NCBI GenBank assembly: GCA_963575745.1
Contig: CAUYUJ010011447.1
Span: 709,501-773,500 of the forward strand
Reading direction: 5' to 3'
Source: Prorocentrum cordatum
Taxonomy: Eukaryota > Sar > Dinophyceae > Prorocentrales > Prorocentraceae
DNA length: 64,000 nt
The position numbers and the translations under genes are program-made. Position 1 is the first letter of the stretch. Each line of letters starts with the position of its first letter. This document shows positions 1-9,008 of this stretch, in pieces. The notes below the pieces were generated by a model that worked only from the letters and a program-made list of their open reading frames with translations, did no database searches and had not been told where the DNA came from.

Positions 1-1095
1 GCGAGCGCGCACTCGTCTGCACTTCTCTGAACACTCTGCCCCAATGCATGCCGCCATAGCGGCCTTGCGCGCGTCGATGCTCCTCGCCACCTCGGCGCCC
101 CCATTCATGGTTCGCGACGCCGTCGGCAAGCTCGGTGGCCCTTCCTCCAGGATATTCTCGGGCAGCCTGAACGAACGTCAAAGCGCTCGCTGGTTAGGCG
201 TGGATCCTCCACGTTTAGCGCTCGCGCCGGCAAACGCGTTGGCGGCGCGCGTGGGCTCGTAGAAATCGCCCCAGGAGTCGGGCGTTGAACCTCTGTCTCG
301 CGCGGTAGAGAGTTTCCTGCCAGGCGCCCCTGCTCGCCCTGTCTCACCTGCCTGCCAGGGAGAAGTGGAACTGGCGCACTTCGCCTCGGCCCCCTCAACG
401 CCCGCAGCGCCGGGGAACCCTCTAACTGCGAAACGCTTCCTTCCGACCAAGATCTCGGCCCCGGGGGCGCCGCGCACTCGCATCCAGAACGCGCACCAGT
501 GCCTCCTGATCCGCTGCCCTTGGCGACTCGGCAGAGGCGCCGCGACCTGATGTGAGATTCTGCGGCGAACTGCGCTGAGCGCGGGGAGCTTGGTCGCGTT
601 CCCGGGGCCGAGCGCGAATGAAATGTCCGCCCCGATGACGTCGTTCAAATGGCATGTCGTCGATGGATTGGGAAAATCGTGCCAACTGAAGTTGTTTGTC
701 GCGCACTGCGGCGCTCCAACTACTCCTCGAGTCTTGCCTTGCCGTGCGTCAGCGCCACCGCGAGGTTCTCGCTGACGCAGTACCCTATGCCCCCGTGCAT
801 CTGCCGGACAACCTGCTCGATGATGGGGTCGGTCCCCATCTCGTCCGGAGCGCCTCAGTGTCCTGTACTTCTGGCCGCGCAGAGCGTGGTCGTGGCCTTC
901 AACGCGACGTCTGTCTCCTGCTTGACTGGCGACTCTAACTCAATCGTGCCCCTGGCCTCCAAGCCCCGCTGAGTCGCGCCAGAATTCATGTTCTTCTCTC
1001 TCGCGATGGCTCTGACCAGCGCGGCGGTAAGTTCGCGCGGCTCTTCGCGCGCCCCCCGGAAGGACATATTAACTGAAACGACGGTATAGATCACT
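1..1095. other. Unassigned sequence
   Basis: I recognise no gene, RNA or repeat here. A minus-strand reading at about 720-845 looks weakly coding (it contains HGGIGY) but is bounded by stops, and no family can be assigned. Confidence 0.3.
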
Positions 1096-1097
1096 GG

Positions 1098-1843
1098 TGG
1101 CCTTGGCTACCCTAGGCCCTTCTACCGACCCTAGGCTTCCCAAAGGTAGGCCCTACTGAAGGCCCTAGGCTTCCCAAGGGTAGGCCCTACCGAAATCCCC
1201 AGGCTTCCCAAGGGTAGGCTGTACTGAAGGCCCTAGGCTTCCCGAGGGTAGGCCTTACTGGACACCCTAGGGTAGCCCTTGGGTAGCCCCAGGGGTAGGC
1301 CCTAAGGGTAGCCCTAGGGTAGCCTTAGGGGTAGGCCCTAGGGGTAGCCCTAGGGTAGCCCTAGGGGCAGGCCCTAGGGGTAGCCCTAGGGTAGCTCTAG
1401 GGGTAGGCCTTGGGGTAGCCCTGGGGTAGCCCTAGGGGTAGGCCGTAGGGTGGCCCTAGGGTAGCCCTAGGGGTAGGCCCTAGGGGCAGCCCGTAGGCCC
1501 TAGGGGTAGCCCGAGGGCAGCCCTAGGGGTAGGCCGTAGGGGTAGCCCTAGGGTAGCTCTAGGGGTAGGTCCTAGGGGTAGCCCTAGGGTAACCCCAGGG
1601 ATAGGCCCTAGGGGTGGGCCTAGGGTAGCCCTAGGGGTAGGCCGTAGGGTAGGCCGTAGGGTAGCCCTAGGGGTAGGCCCTAGGGGTAGCCCTTGGGTAG
1701 CCCCAGGGGTAGGCCCTAAGGGTAGCCCTAGGGTAGCCCTAGGGGTAGGCCGTAGGGCAGCCCTAGGGTAGCCCTAGGGGTAGGCCCTAGGGGGAGCCCT
1801 AGGGTAGCCCTAGGGTAGCCCTAGGTGTAGACCCTAGGGGTAG
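1098..1843. repeat. CCCTAGGGGTAG satellite, block 1
   Basis: This is a degenerate tandem repeat of about 11-13 bp built from CCCTAGGGGTAGGC and CCCTAGGGTAG variants. The unit contains the palindrome CCCTAGGG, so both strands carry regular runs of three or four G. It differs from the TTTAGGG telomere repeat by the C-rich half and the irregular spacing. A second block of the same family lies at 3535-4100. Confidence 0.95.
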
Positions 1844-1849
1844 CATTTT

Positions 1850-2330
1850 CTGGCGAATTACAAACTGATTCCTTTGGTCGTGCAGGCGGGCGGGACATTA
1901 AATGCATTGATTGCTTTGGTGGCGGACTACATATTGATTCCCTTTGGTAGCGGATTACACATTGATTCCTTTTGTCGGGCGTGCGGGCGGGACATTAAGG
2001 GCATTGACTGCTTGTGTGGTGGATTACCAATTGCTTCCCGTTCGTAGCGGATTACGAGTAGATTCTCTTTGTGGTAGCTTATCAACTGATTATTTTTGTC
2101 GGGCGGGCGGGCGGGACATTAAAGGCATTGATTGCTTGCGTGGCGGATGGCAAACTGATTCATATTGTGGCAATTTACACATTTTGTCGGGCGGGCGGGC
2201 GGGACATGAAAGGCAATGATTGCTTGCACGGTGAATTACACATGGATTCCCTTTGGCAGCGATTTACAAACTTATTCCTTTGGTCGGGCGGGCGGGCGAG
2301 AGACACTGGGACGAAAAGGGACCGCTGCGG
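1850..2330. repeat. Diverged ~95-125-bp tandem repeat
   Basis: About five diverged units share the core GGCGGGACATTAAAGGCATT followed by GATTGCTTG, and a second core like GCGGATTACACATTGATTCC. Cores recur near 1890, 1988, 2114, 2204 and 2286. Short open frames here are created by the repeat and are not credible genes. Confidence 0.85.
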
Positions 2331-3034
2331 ACCACAGGAGGGCGGGCCCCTTCGGCGCCCCCCCCGCGCGAGGGCAGGGGGCCGCCTGCAGGGTACCCGG
2401 GTTCCCACGGGAACTACCCCACCGGCAGTCCGCCGACCCTCCGGGGCCGCTGTGGGGTCCGGCCGTCAGGGGCCGCGGGTTGAGAAGGTCAGACCAGCGG
2501 GTCCTCACCCCTGCACCTGGCCCGAGGGGCCGAGCCGGGCCCGAGGGGCCGAGCCGGGCCCGTGCGGGGGGGGCGTAAACGGGAAAAACAAAACCAAGAA
2601 TCCTTCGGACCGGCGACGACGACGACGGCGGCGACGGCGCGGGGCCCCCACCCCTCACAGAGCCCCCCCCCTCACCCCCTCCCCCGCACAAGCCGCCCCC
2701 CCCCCCCCCTCACAGACGCCCCCGCAGACCCCCCTCGCAGACCCCCCCCTCGCAGACCCCCCCCTCACAGACCCCCCCCTCACAGACCCCCCCCTCTGAC
2801 CCCCCCCTCTGGGACCCCCCCAGCAGACCCCCCTCACAGACCCCCCCTTGGGGGTTCCCTCCCCCCTCTCGGAGACTCGGAAGACGAGGGGCCAGGAGGA
2901 CGACGGCCGACGGCGACGGCGACGCCAAACATCGACGGCCAGCGGCGACGACGATCACCACGGAATCGACGACGACGACCACGACCGACCGTCCGACCAA
3001 CCCGCCGGCCGAGCGGCTGTCTGATCGATCGACC
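2331..3034. repeat. GC-rich low-complexity tract with CTCACAGACCCCCC minisatellite
   Basis: A very GC-rich stretch contains a tandem CTCACAGACCCCCC-type minisatellite at about 2690-2860, followed by GAC/GGC-rich sequence. Long open frames on both strands here follow from the repeats. Confidence 0.75.
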
Positions 3035-3045
3035 GACCGACAACC

Positions 3046-3081
<36 letters not shown>

Positions 3082-3099
3082 GCGGCGTCGACGACGGCA

Positions 3100-3148
<49 letters not shown>

Positions 3149-3493
3149 AAAGCCCAGCCGATCGACGGTCGACGGGGGCGCCGTCTGGCGCCAGGGCGGC
3201 GCAGGCGGGGCTGCCACCTCCTCCTCCTCCTCCTCCTCCTCGTCCTCCTCCTCCTCCTCCACGTCCTCCCCCTCCTCCTCCTCCTCCTCCTCCTCCTCCT
3301 CCTCCTCCTTCTCCTCCTCTCTCCGTTTCTCCTCCTCCTCGTCCTCCTCATCCTCCTCCTCCTCCTGCTCCTCCTCCTCCTCCTCCTCCTCCTCCTCCTC
3401 CTCCTCCCTCTCCCTCTCCCTCCTCCTCCTCCTCCTCCTCCTCCTCCTCCTCCTCCTCCTCCTCCTCCTCCTCCTCCTCCTCCTCCTCCTCGT
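3035..3493. repeat. GAC and CTC triplet arrays
   Basis: A (GAC)n/(GGC)n array at about 3037-3150 is followed by an almost pure (CTC)n array at about 3218-3493. The triplet period opens all frames and yields artificial poly-Ser, poly-Leu, poly-Asp, poly-Arg and poly-Glu readings. Confidence 0.95.
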
Positions 3494-3534
3494 CTCGCCT
3501 CCCCGTCATCCTCGTGTTTCTCCCCCGGCAAAGG

Positions 3535-4100
3535 CGGCCCTAGGGGTAGGCCCCAGGGGATGGCCTAGGGTAGCCCTAGGGGTAAGCCCCAGGGATAGCG
3601 CTAGGGTAGCCCTAGGGGTAGGCCCTAGGGGTAGGCCCTAGGGGTAGGCCTAGAGTCGCCCTAGGGGTAGGCCCTAGGGGTTAGCCTAGGGTAGCCCTAG
3701 GGGTAGGCCCTAGTGGCGGGCATGAGGTAGCCCCAGCGGTAGGCCCTAGGGGTAGCCCTAAGGCAACCCTAGGTGTAGCCCTAGGGGTAGGCCCTGGGGG
3801 TAAGCCCTAGAGGTAGGCCTACAGTAGCCCTAGGGGTAGGCCCTAGGGGTTAGCCTAGGGGTCGCCCTAGGGGTAGGCCCTAGGGGTAGGCCCTAGGGGT
3901 GGCCTAGGGTAACCTTAGGGGTAAACCCTAAGGATATGCCTAGGGTAGCCCTAGGGGTAGGCCCTAGGGGTGGCCTAGGGTAGCCCTAGGGGTAGGCCCT
4001 AGGGGTAGCCCTAGGGTAGCCCTAGGGGTAGGCCCTAGGGTACCCCTAGGGTAGCCCTAGGGGTAGGCCCTAGGGGTAGTCATAGGGTAGTCCTTCCTTG
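3535..4100. repeat. CCCTAGGGGTAG satellite, block 2
   Basis: Same degenerate family as at 1098-1843, resuming directly after the CTC array. The triplet arrays therefore look like an expansion within, or an insertion into, one satellite field. Confidence 0.95.
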
Positions 4101-4175
4101 GGTGATCTATGAGAAACAACAGAATTGTGCAGATGAAGTCGATACAAACACCTGCTGGCAACAGGAGAAGGCGAT

Positions 4176-4180
4176 CACTC
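4176..4180. repeat. Target site duplication CACTC (left)
   Basis: CACTC lies immediately outside the left LTR and is repeated exactly at 12179-12183 outside the right LTR. A 5-bp duplication is typical of copia integrases. Confidence 0.95.
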
Positions 4181-4312
4181 TGACGTGGCGGATATCGCTG
4201 ATATCGCTCGATGCTTTTGATATGTAGCTAAAACTGGTCAAAGCGCCTAAGCCGAAACATTACAGAGCGCATATCATGCACAATGCTGCTGCTACACATT
4301 GGATCACGCACA
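4181..4312 (-). repeat. Element 1 3' LTR
   Basis: 132 bp, starting TGACGTGGCGG and ending ACGCACA on the plus strand. It is identical to 12047-12178. In the element's own orientation it starts TGTGCG and ends CGTCA. Confidence 0.96.
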
Positions 4313-4322
4313 CTCCTCCAAA
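4313..4322 (-). promoter_or_regulatory. Polypurine tract of element 1
   Basis: Read on the minus strand this is TTTGGAGGAG directly before the TG of the 3' LTR, the expected place for the primer of plus-strand DNA synthesis. Confidence 0.8.
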
Positions 4323-4656
4323 TGTACGCTGTACATTTCTGCTGATCTAAACGCCGTTTAAATCTAAAAGGAATCGGTCCGTCGCTGACGGTCTAAACGT
4401 GCCTCTGTCATATATCGGCGCGGGGCTCCAAACAGGTTTTGCTGGCTTGCTCAAATAGCTTTCGTGAAACAACTCTTACGTGAAACAACCTCCTAGCATA
4501 AAACGATCGTGAATTCAAGAGAAAGGGATCGAGGATGGAGGGGGAAATCGTCTTTGCACTCCGCCCCAGTGGCGGACAAGTCCCGCAGGCCCAGATGGCC
4601 GCGGCAGTGTCACCGGCTCGGACCTCAACCCAGGTCGAGCCTCACGAAGAGTGCCC

Positions 4657-4745
4657 CCTTGGGCTCAGCAGGGAGCTCGAAAGAGGGCCCGTAGTGCGAA
4701 GTACCTCCTTGGGCTCAGCTGGGAGCTCGAAAGGAGGGCCCGTAG
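4657..4745. repeat. 50-bp tandem duplication in element 1 3' untranslated region
   Basis: Two copies with period 50 begin CCTTGGGCTCAGC at 4657 and 4707 and include GGGAGCTCGAAAG and GGGCCCGTAGT. They lie between the end of the pol frame and the polypurine tract. The rest of 4323-4757 shows nothing recognisable. Confidence 0.8.
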
Positions 4746-4757
4746 TCCTCGATACTG

Positions 4758-6758
4758 TCACTTCCGTGTGTAGGTTGTCCCAGTGAATACATCTCCCTCA
4801 TAATTGTTCACCGCCACATGCCTGTGGCTCCTGACATAAGTCGTCTGCGACATGGTCATCACATCTCTCACCTTCATGCCCTTGGGTCCGGTCTTCGGCT
4901 TCACTGATACAATCTCGGTATCGACTGGCACGAGAATCTCCTCGTCCCGGGCGATCGTCAACACACCCTTGAACCTCATGAAAATCAAAATGATAAGAAA
5001 TATAGCCAAAGTAAAACCAAATCCACACACAGCACCTCGAAACCACATCATCCAAGAAAATATCCACTGCTCAGAATACTCAAAAGTGTCCACAGCGAAC
5101 TCTGTGCAACTGACCTCGTACTTCGGTACATGCTCGTATCCAGCGGCGCCCTTTGAAAGAGAGACCATCGTGAGCATCTGGATGAGTTTCTTGGCCCTCG
5201 GCGTCGGCGCAGTAAACTTGTAATCACGGCCGCTCATGAAACTCATGAGGATACCAGCCTCCATGATTTTCGTGAGAGCATCGGCCACCATCGTATGCGT
5301 GGGGATCCACCGCAAAACCGAATGAGGCAATCCAGAACTCTCTCGAAGCATGCTCACAACAATACGTAGCCTCTTGTCGGCGACAACTCCGGCGTCCTTC
5401 TCCACGGTCTCCTCCAAGTTCTTGCTGTCCGTGAGCGTCGTCATCGGGATCTTCACCGACTCGCGCTCCACATCCTTCAGCTTCGGCGGTCCGTTGAGAG
5501 TCGAGGCAAGGCGCAGCTCGGTGAGCACTTGGCGATACCAGTCGGCGTACTCGGAAGCCTCGCTGATGGCGTAGGCCTCGGCACTGAGCGTACTCCGAAC
5601 AACTCGCTTCACCCGTCCTGAACACCAAGTGAGAGGTATCATCTCGCTGAACTTCCCAATGGCTACCTCCTCGGGCTTGTGGGTGAGACCTCCAACCAAT
5701 CCGCACTGCGAGCGTTCGCCCTCGGCATGCGCAAATGCGGAGTCCCCGTAGAAGAGCAGCTGCGCGTGCAAGACCCTGACCCGATTCCTGACGACCCTAA
5801 TGCCCAGCGTGGAGTTCTCCTTCAGCTCCTTGACCAACTTGTTCATGTCGATGAGGTCCTTAACCTTGAGCTTGCTGATCTTCTGGGCGGCCATGTTCTG
5901 CTTGCAGGCCGCGTCCGGTCTCGAGCGCGTGGCAACCCACTGCGCCTGGCCGTTGGTCGCCCTGAAACTGCTGATCTCCTCCGGCGTCGCCTCCGCGTCC
6001 GGGGTCTTCAGACGGCTCGGCTGGATAGGTATCGTGTCGATCGCCTTGATAGCCTTCTCCTGAGTCACGTTGATGAAATCGCGCGTCATCTGAACTCGAG
6101 TGCCCAGGTAGTCAACATCTCCAGTCTTCTTGGCAAGGTACAAGCGCTTCTCGAGCTTCGGAATGATCTCCTGGACGTAGACGTTCGAGCGCTTCCAGGC
6201 GAAAAACATGTCGTCCACGTGCGAGTGAATAACCATGACGATCTCGCCTTTGTGTGCCAGGTAATACCAACCTCTTTCCAGCTTGCTCTCGTGTATCTGG
6301 AACTCCTTAAGCACAGACTTCAGATACAAATACCAGGCCCTGCCAGCATCCTTGGTGCCATAAATACTGCCCGTCGCAAAGAAAACCTGGCCTGGCTTGG
6401 TGCCTGGAGGGGGATTCTCCAGCGGCATCTTGATCATCAACACGCGATCGATCCCCTCGGCCTGCAGGTAGGCACTCTTCGCGTCGAAGAAAGCCCCGTC
6501 CCAGCCCGGCTGGGCAGCGAACCCGGCCGTAAGCCAGAAGGCGTCCCGACTGCCAGTCGGGGCGTCTGCACGGATGCCGAGGTCGTTCTCTTGGCAACCT
6601 TGAACAACGAGCCTCGCCTTGAAGTTGTCGACGTCCTTCTCGGTCAGCACCCAGCGGGTACCAACGATCTTGAGCTTCGGCCTCTCGCGCATGAGCTCGT
6701 CCAGCTCCTCTTTGGAAGAAAAAATCGTACTGCATGAAATGCCGGCCACTTGTCCCAT
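4758..6758 (-). CDS. Element 1 reverse transcriptase-RNase H with C-terminal transmembrane segment
   Basis: Copia-type reverse transcriptase (RVT_2 family) and RNase H, which turn element RNA into DNA in the particle. Visible landmarks are TRWVLTEKD and FKARLVVQG (35-53), the first catalytic Asp in FFDAKSAYLQ (Asp92), IYGTKDAGRAWY (132-143), and the active-site box HVDDM (Asp182, Asp183; His replaces the usual Tyr). RNase H acidic residues lie in YGDS (Asp339), LSAEAY (Glu394), LTDSK (Asp444) and THTMVADALTK (Asp493). All catalytic residues are present. An unusual tail follows: a strongly hydrophobic helix at about 567-596 and 70 mostly polar residues. The annotated Met is probably not the real start, because the reading joins the upstream frame by a one-base shift near the T6 run around 6720-6727. 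Confidence 0.93.
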   Translation of the reverse strand: MGQVAGISCSTIFSSKEELDELMRERPKLKIVGTRWVLTEKDVDNFKARLVVQGCQENDLGIRADAPTGSRDAFWLTAGFAAQPGWDGAFFDAKSAYLQAEGIDRVLMIKMPLENPPPGTKPGQVFFATGSIYGTKDAGRAWYLYLKSVLKEFQIHESKLERGWYYLAHKGEIVMVIHSHVDDMFFAWKRSNVYVQEIIPKLEKRLYLAKKTGDVDYLGTRVQMTRDFINVTQEKAIKAIDTIPIQPSRLKTPDAEATPEEISSFRATNGQAQWVATRSRPDAACKQNMAAQKISKLKVKDLIDMNKLVKELKENSTLGIRVVRNRVRVLHAQLLFYGDSAFAHAEGERSQCGLVGGLTHKPEEVAIGKFSEMIPLTWCSGRVKRVVRSTLSAEAYAISEASEYADWYRQVLTELRLASTLNGPPKLKDVERESVKIPMTTLTDSKNLEETVEKDAGVVADKRLRIVVSMLRESSGLPHSVLRWIPTHTMVADALTKIMEAGILMSFMSGRDYKFTAPTPRAKKLIQMLTMVSLSKGAAGYEHVPKYEVSCTEFAVDTFEYSEQWIFSWMMWFRGAVCGFGFTLAIFLIILIFMRFKGVLTIARDEEILVPVDTEIVSVKPKTGPKGMKVRDVMTMSQTTYVRSHRHVAVNNYEGDVFTGTTYTRK

Positions 6759-7393
6759 TCTGACGCCATAGCCTTACGCATCTTGACCTGGTTGGCGCCC
6801 GTGAGATTCTTGAACGTCAGCTCCTTGCTCCTCGAGTTGCCCACAAGATCGACGCGCTTAAACCTGGTCGGGCATGGAGTCGAGAAATCTAAATCGGACG
6901 CCTCCTTGAGTGAGAGCTCCATAATCATGTGCTCGTTGACCCTGTGCTTCTTGGCGTCCTGCTGCTGTCGAAGCTCCTGCCGAATCACCCTCGGTACATC
7001 GTCAAGTGGGTCGTACTGTGCCGCCATCCTCCTAGACTCGAGGTTCCTGCGGATGCTGACGGGCAGGTCGTCGAGCGGGTTGTACCTTGTCCGTCGCACA
7101 GCGTGCCCAGGTGGTGCAGGTCGGTGCTCCTCCGCGGCCGGTGCCTGGTACGGCGTCTCCTCCGCGGTCTGTGGCTCCTGCTCCGAGGCCTGCTGCTCCT
7201 CCATGTAGGGCGTCTCCTCCTCGATGTCGGCTCCTGGCGGCTCCATGTAGGGCGTCTCCTCATCCATCTCGTCCTCAGGGACCTGCTGATTGTGCGCGTC
7301 CATGAACGACTCCTGGTCGAAGTAGGGCGTCTCCGGCTCTGGGTCGGCTTCTTGATGGGGTGGTGCCGCTTCCTGTTGGGGTACTTGTGGCAT
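6644..7393 (-). CDS. Element 1 integrase-RT linker with EETPYME repeats
   Basis: Acidic, Pro/Gln-rich linker of the pol polyprotein between integrase and reverse transcriptase. It is open upstream of its first Met back to the G9 run at 7485-7493, so it is an internal segment and not a separate gene. The motif (E)ETPYxE occurs about four times here and once more as EDTPYME near the end of the integrase frame. A second duplication, YNPLDDLPVSIRRNL and YDPLDDVPRVIRQEL, lies at about residues 104-136. It ends in the region SEWDKW, which normally starts copia reverse transcriptase domains. The frame then shifts by one base into the frame ending at 4758. Confidence 0.75.
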   Translation of the reverse strand: MPQVPQQEAAPPHQEADPEPETPYFDQESFMDAHNQQVPEDEMDEETPYMEPPGADIEEETPYMEEQQASEQEPQTAEETPYQAPAAEEHRPAPPGHAVRRTRYNPLDDLPVSIRRNLESRRMAAQYDPLDDVPRVIRQELRQQQDAKKHRVNEHMIMELSLKEASDLDFSTPCPTRFKRVDLVGNSRSKELTFKNLTGANQVKMRKAMASEWDKWPAFHAVRFFLPKRSWTSSCARGRSSRSLVPAGC

Positions 7394-7481
7394 TGCCGGC
7401 TCTTGATCTTGGTCATTATGAAATCGAACTCGCTTGGCATTTGGCTCGGCTGATTCTTCAGGACCCGCAGCGGCATCAAAA

Positions 7482-9008
7482 TCAGGGGGGGGGTCCTGGG
7501 GTCTCCTCCTCGGCCGAGCCCTCAGGTCGGTAGCCGAACCGACCGCGACTTTTCCCCGTAGAGCGTCTTCCCGAGGTTGGATGTGCGTTGGTCGGTCCGG
7601 GAAGCTCCTCCTCGTCGACGGTCATGTCGTAGTAGTCGGTATCCGTACCAGGCGGTGCCTCCATATACGGCGTGTCCTCCTCAAACTCGGGCTCCAGGTC
7701 GTGGGCCAGAGCGTCGAAGATCTCGTTCCAGGGCACGCGCTCCTCGGGCATGGCCGGTCGGAGGTGCTTCGGCGAACGCTTGAGGGTGGCGTTGCGGTGC
7801 GAAACCCACACGTTGTTGCCCTCGTAGCCGATAACAACTCCAGGACCGTGCCACTTGAAATTCCACATTTTCTTGGCCTTGTTGAGACCACGCCAGTAGA
7901 AGACCTGGTCGCCGATGCTGAAATTGAGGCTCGATGGCCTCGCTGACTTCCCTCGGCTCTTGGCCAGGAAGGCCTCCGAGAGCCGACGATCGTACTCGAC
8001 CGCCTGGGCTGCACGCTGTGCCGCCGCCAGCATGCCGATGCGCTGCTGGAACGTCTGGTCGTCCCTGGCCCGCTGGTGGAGGGACAACCTCGCGTGGTTA
8101 GACAGGATGCCGTAGGGCAGCCTGTAGCCGCGGCCAAGCACCCACTGCGCCGGGCTGAATCCTGAGGGGCCAATCTTGCTGTTCTTGGCCCAGTTGACCA
8201 CGGTGCAAAGCCACTCCAGCACGCCTGGGACCGTGAAATCGATCTGGTACTCGTCGATGATGGCCTTGGCGATGTACTTCCACTCGCCGCCGTGCCTCTC
8301 GCAGACGCTGTTCTGCGTGGGGCTCAGCGCCGCCGCGGCGATCAGCTCGCAGCCCATGCCCTCGAGCTCGCCGCGGAACTCCCTCTCGAACTCGCCGCCG
8401 AGGTCGGCGATGCTGGCCTGAGGAGGGCCAGCCCAGCCCATCCACCTCGTGAGTAGCGTCGTCCACGAAGTGATCGGCTTCTTGTCGGTCTGCGGTGCCA
8501 CCAGCTGGAAGTGCGTGGCCATGTCGACGTTGTTCTGCAGCTGGGCCTGGTGGCCTTTGACGTCGGCTAACATCATCAGGTCGGTGGCCACCCCGTCGCC
8601 GAACTCGCGAAACTTGACCTCAAATCGGCCGGCGTCGAGATGTCGGGCGGCCTCCGCCTCGCACAGTCCGGGCACTGAAGAGCCTCGGCAGCCGCGATCG
8701 CCTCGGCTGATCCACCTTGCAGGCGGATGGCCCTGGCCAGGCTGGCGTTGGTCGGGTGGCCGGTGTTGGTGTGCATCAGCTTGACCACACGCTCCAACTG
8801 CACGCGCTCCTGCGGGTCCATCTTGTCGAGGACCTCCTTGGCGCGAGCTGTGATCTCCTTGTCGTGGGCCACGGGCAGCACATCGTGTCCCTTGCGGGGA
8901 GCTCGTAGTCCAGCGGCGATGTCCTTCACCAGCGCCAGCGTATACCTCCCGGTCTCCATGAGCTCCTTGCCGCCGAACACCTTCGCGTGCACGTGCTTCC
9001 CGTCGCAT
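7482..9008 (-). CDS. Element 1 integrase catalytic core and C-terminal domain
   Basis: Integrase that joins element DNA to the chromosome. Credible coding starts at about residue 125, where this frame takes over from the upstream frame; earlier residues are an out-of-frame shadow. The DDE triad is visible as Asp143 (VATDLM), Asp202 (IADLGGEF) and Glu237 (VCERHGGEW), with 34 residues between the last two, close to the usual copia spacing of 35. A C-terminal module FSIGDQVFYWRG ... KWHGPGVVIGYEG (363-396) resembles the SH3/GPF-type DNA-binding end seen in algal copia elements. The frame ends at TGA (7482-7484) directly after a run of nine C on the minus strand. Reading one base differently in that run continues into the linker frame, so this stop is probably a homopolymer indel. 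Confidence 0.92.
   Translation of the reverse strand: MRREARAREGVRRQGAHGDREVYAGAGEGHRRWTTSSPQGTRCAARGPRQGDHSSRQGGPRQDGPAGARAVGACGQADAHQHRPPDQRQPGQGHPPARWISRGDRGCRGSSVPGLCEAEAARHLDAGRFEVKFREFGDGVATDLMMLADVKGHQAQLQNNVDMATHFQLVAPQTDKKPITSWTTLLTRWMGWAGPPQASIADLGGEFEREFRGELEGMGCELIAAAALSPTQNSVCERHGGEWKYIAKAIIDEYQIDFTVPGVLEWLCTVVNWAKNSKIGPSGFSPAQWVLGRGYRLPYGILSNHARLSLHQRARDDQTFQQRIGMLAAAQRAAQAVEYDRRLSEAFLAKSRGKSARPSSLNFSIGDQVFYWRGLNKAKKMWNFKWHGPGVVIGYEGNNVWVSHRNATLKRSPKHLRPAMPEERVPWNEIFDALAHDLEPEFEEDTPYMEAPPGTDTDYYDMTVDEEELPGPTNAHPTSGRRSTGKSRGRFGYRPEGSAEEETPGPPP

Noticed and set aside
720-845. Minus-strand reading with GTDPIIEQVV and HGGIGY, reminiscent of acyl-CoA dehydrogenase ends
   Set aside because: Only about 40 codons between stops, with no other family motif; likely chance.
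1098-1843. CCCTAGGGGTAG repeat considered as telomere
   Set aside because: It does not match the TTTAGGG repeat, is irregular, and lies next to an internal retrotransposon on one side with further sequence on the other.
2562-3641. Long plus-strand reading of 359 codons with poly-Ser and poly-Leu, and its minus-strand counterparts
   Set aside because: Created by GAC and CTC triplet arrays; no domain and all frames are open.
5679-6737. Plus-strand reading of 352 codons opposite the element 1 reverse transcriptase
   Set aside because: Antisense shadow of a strongly supported minus-strand gene.
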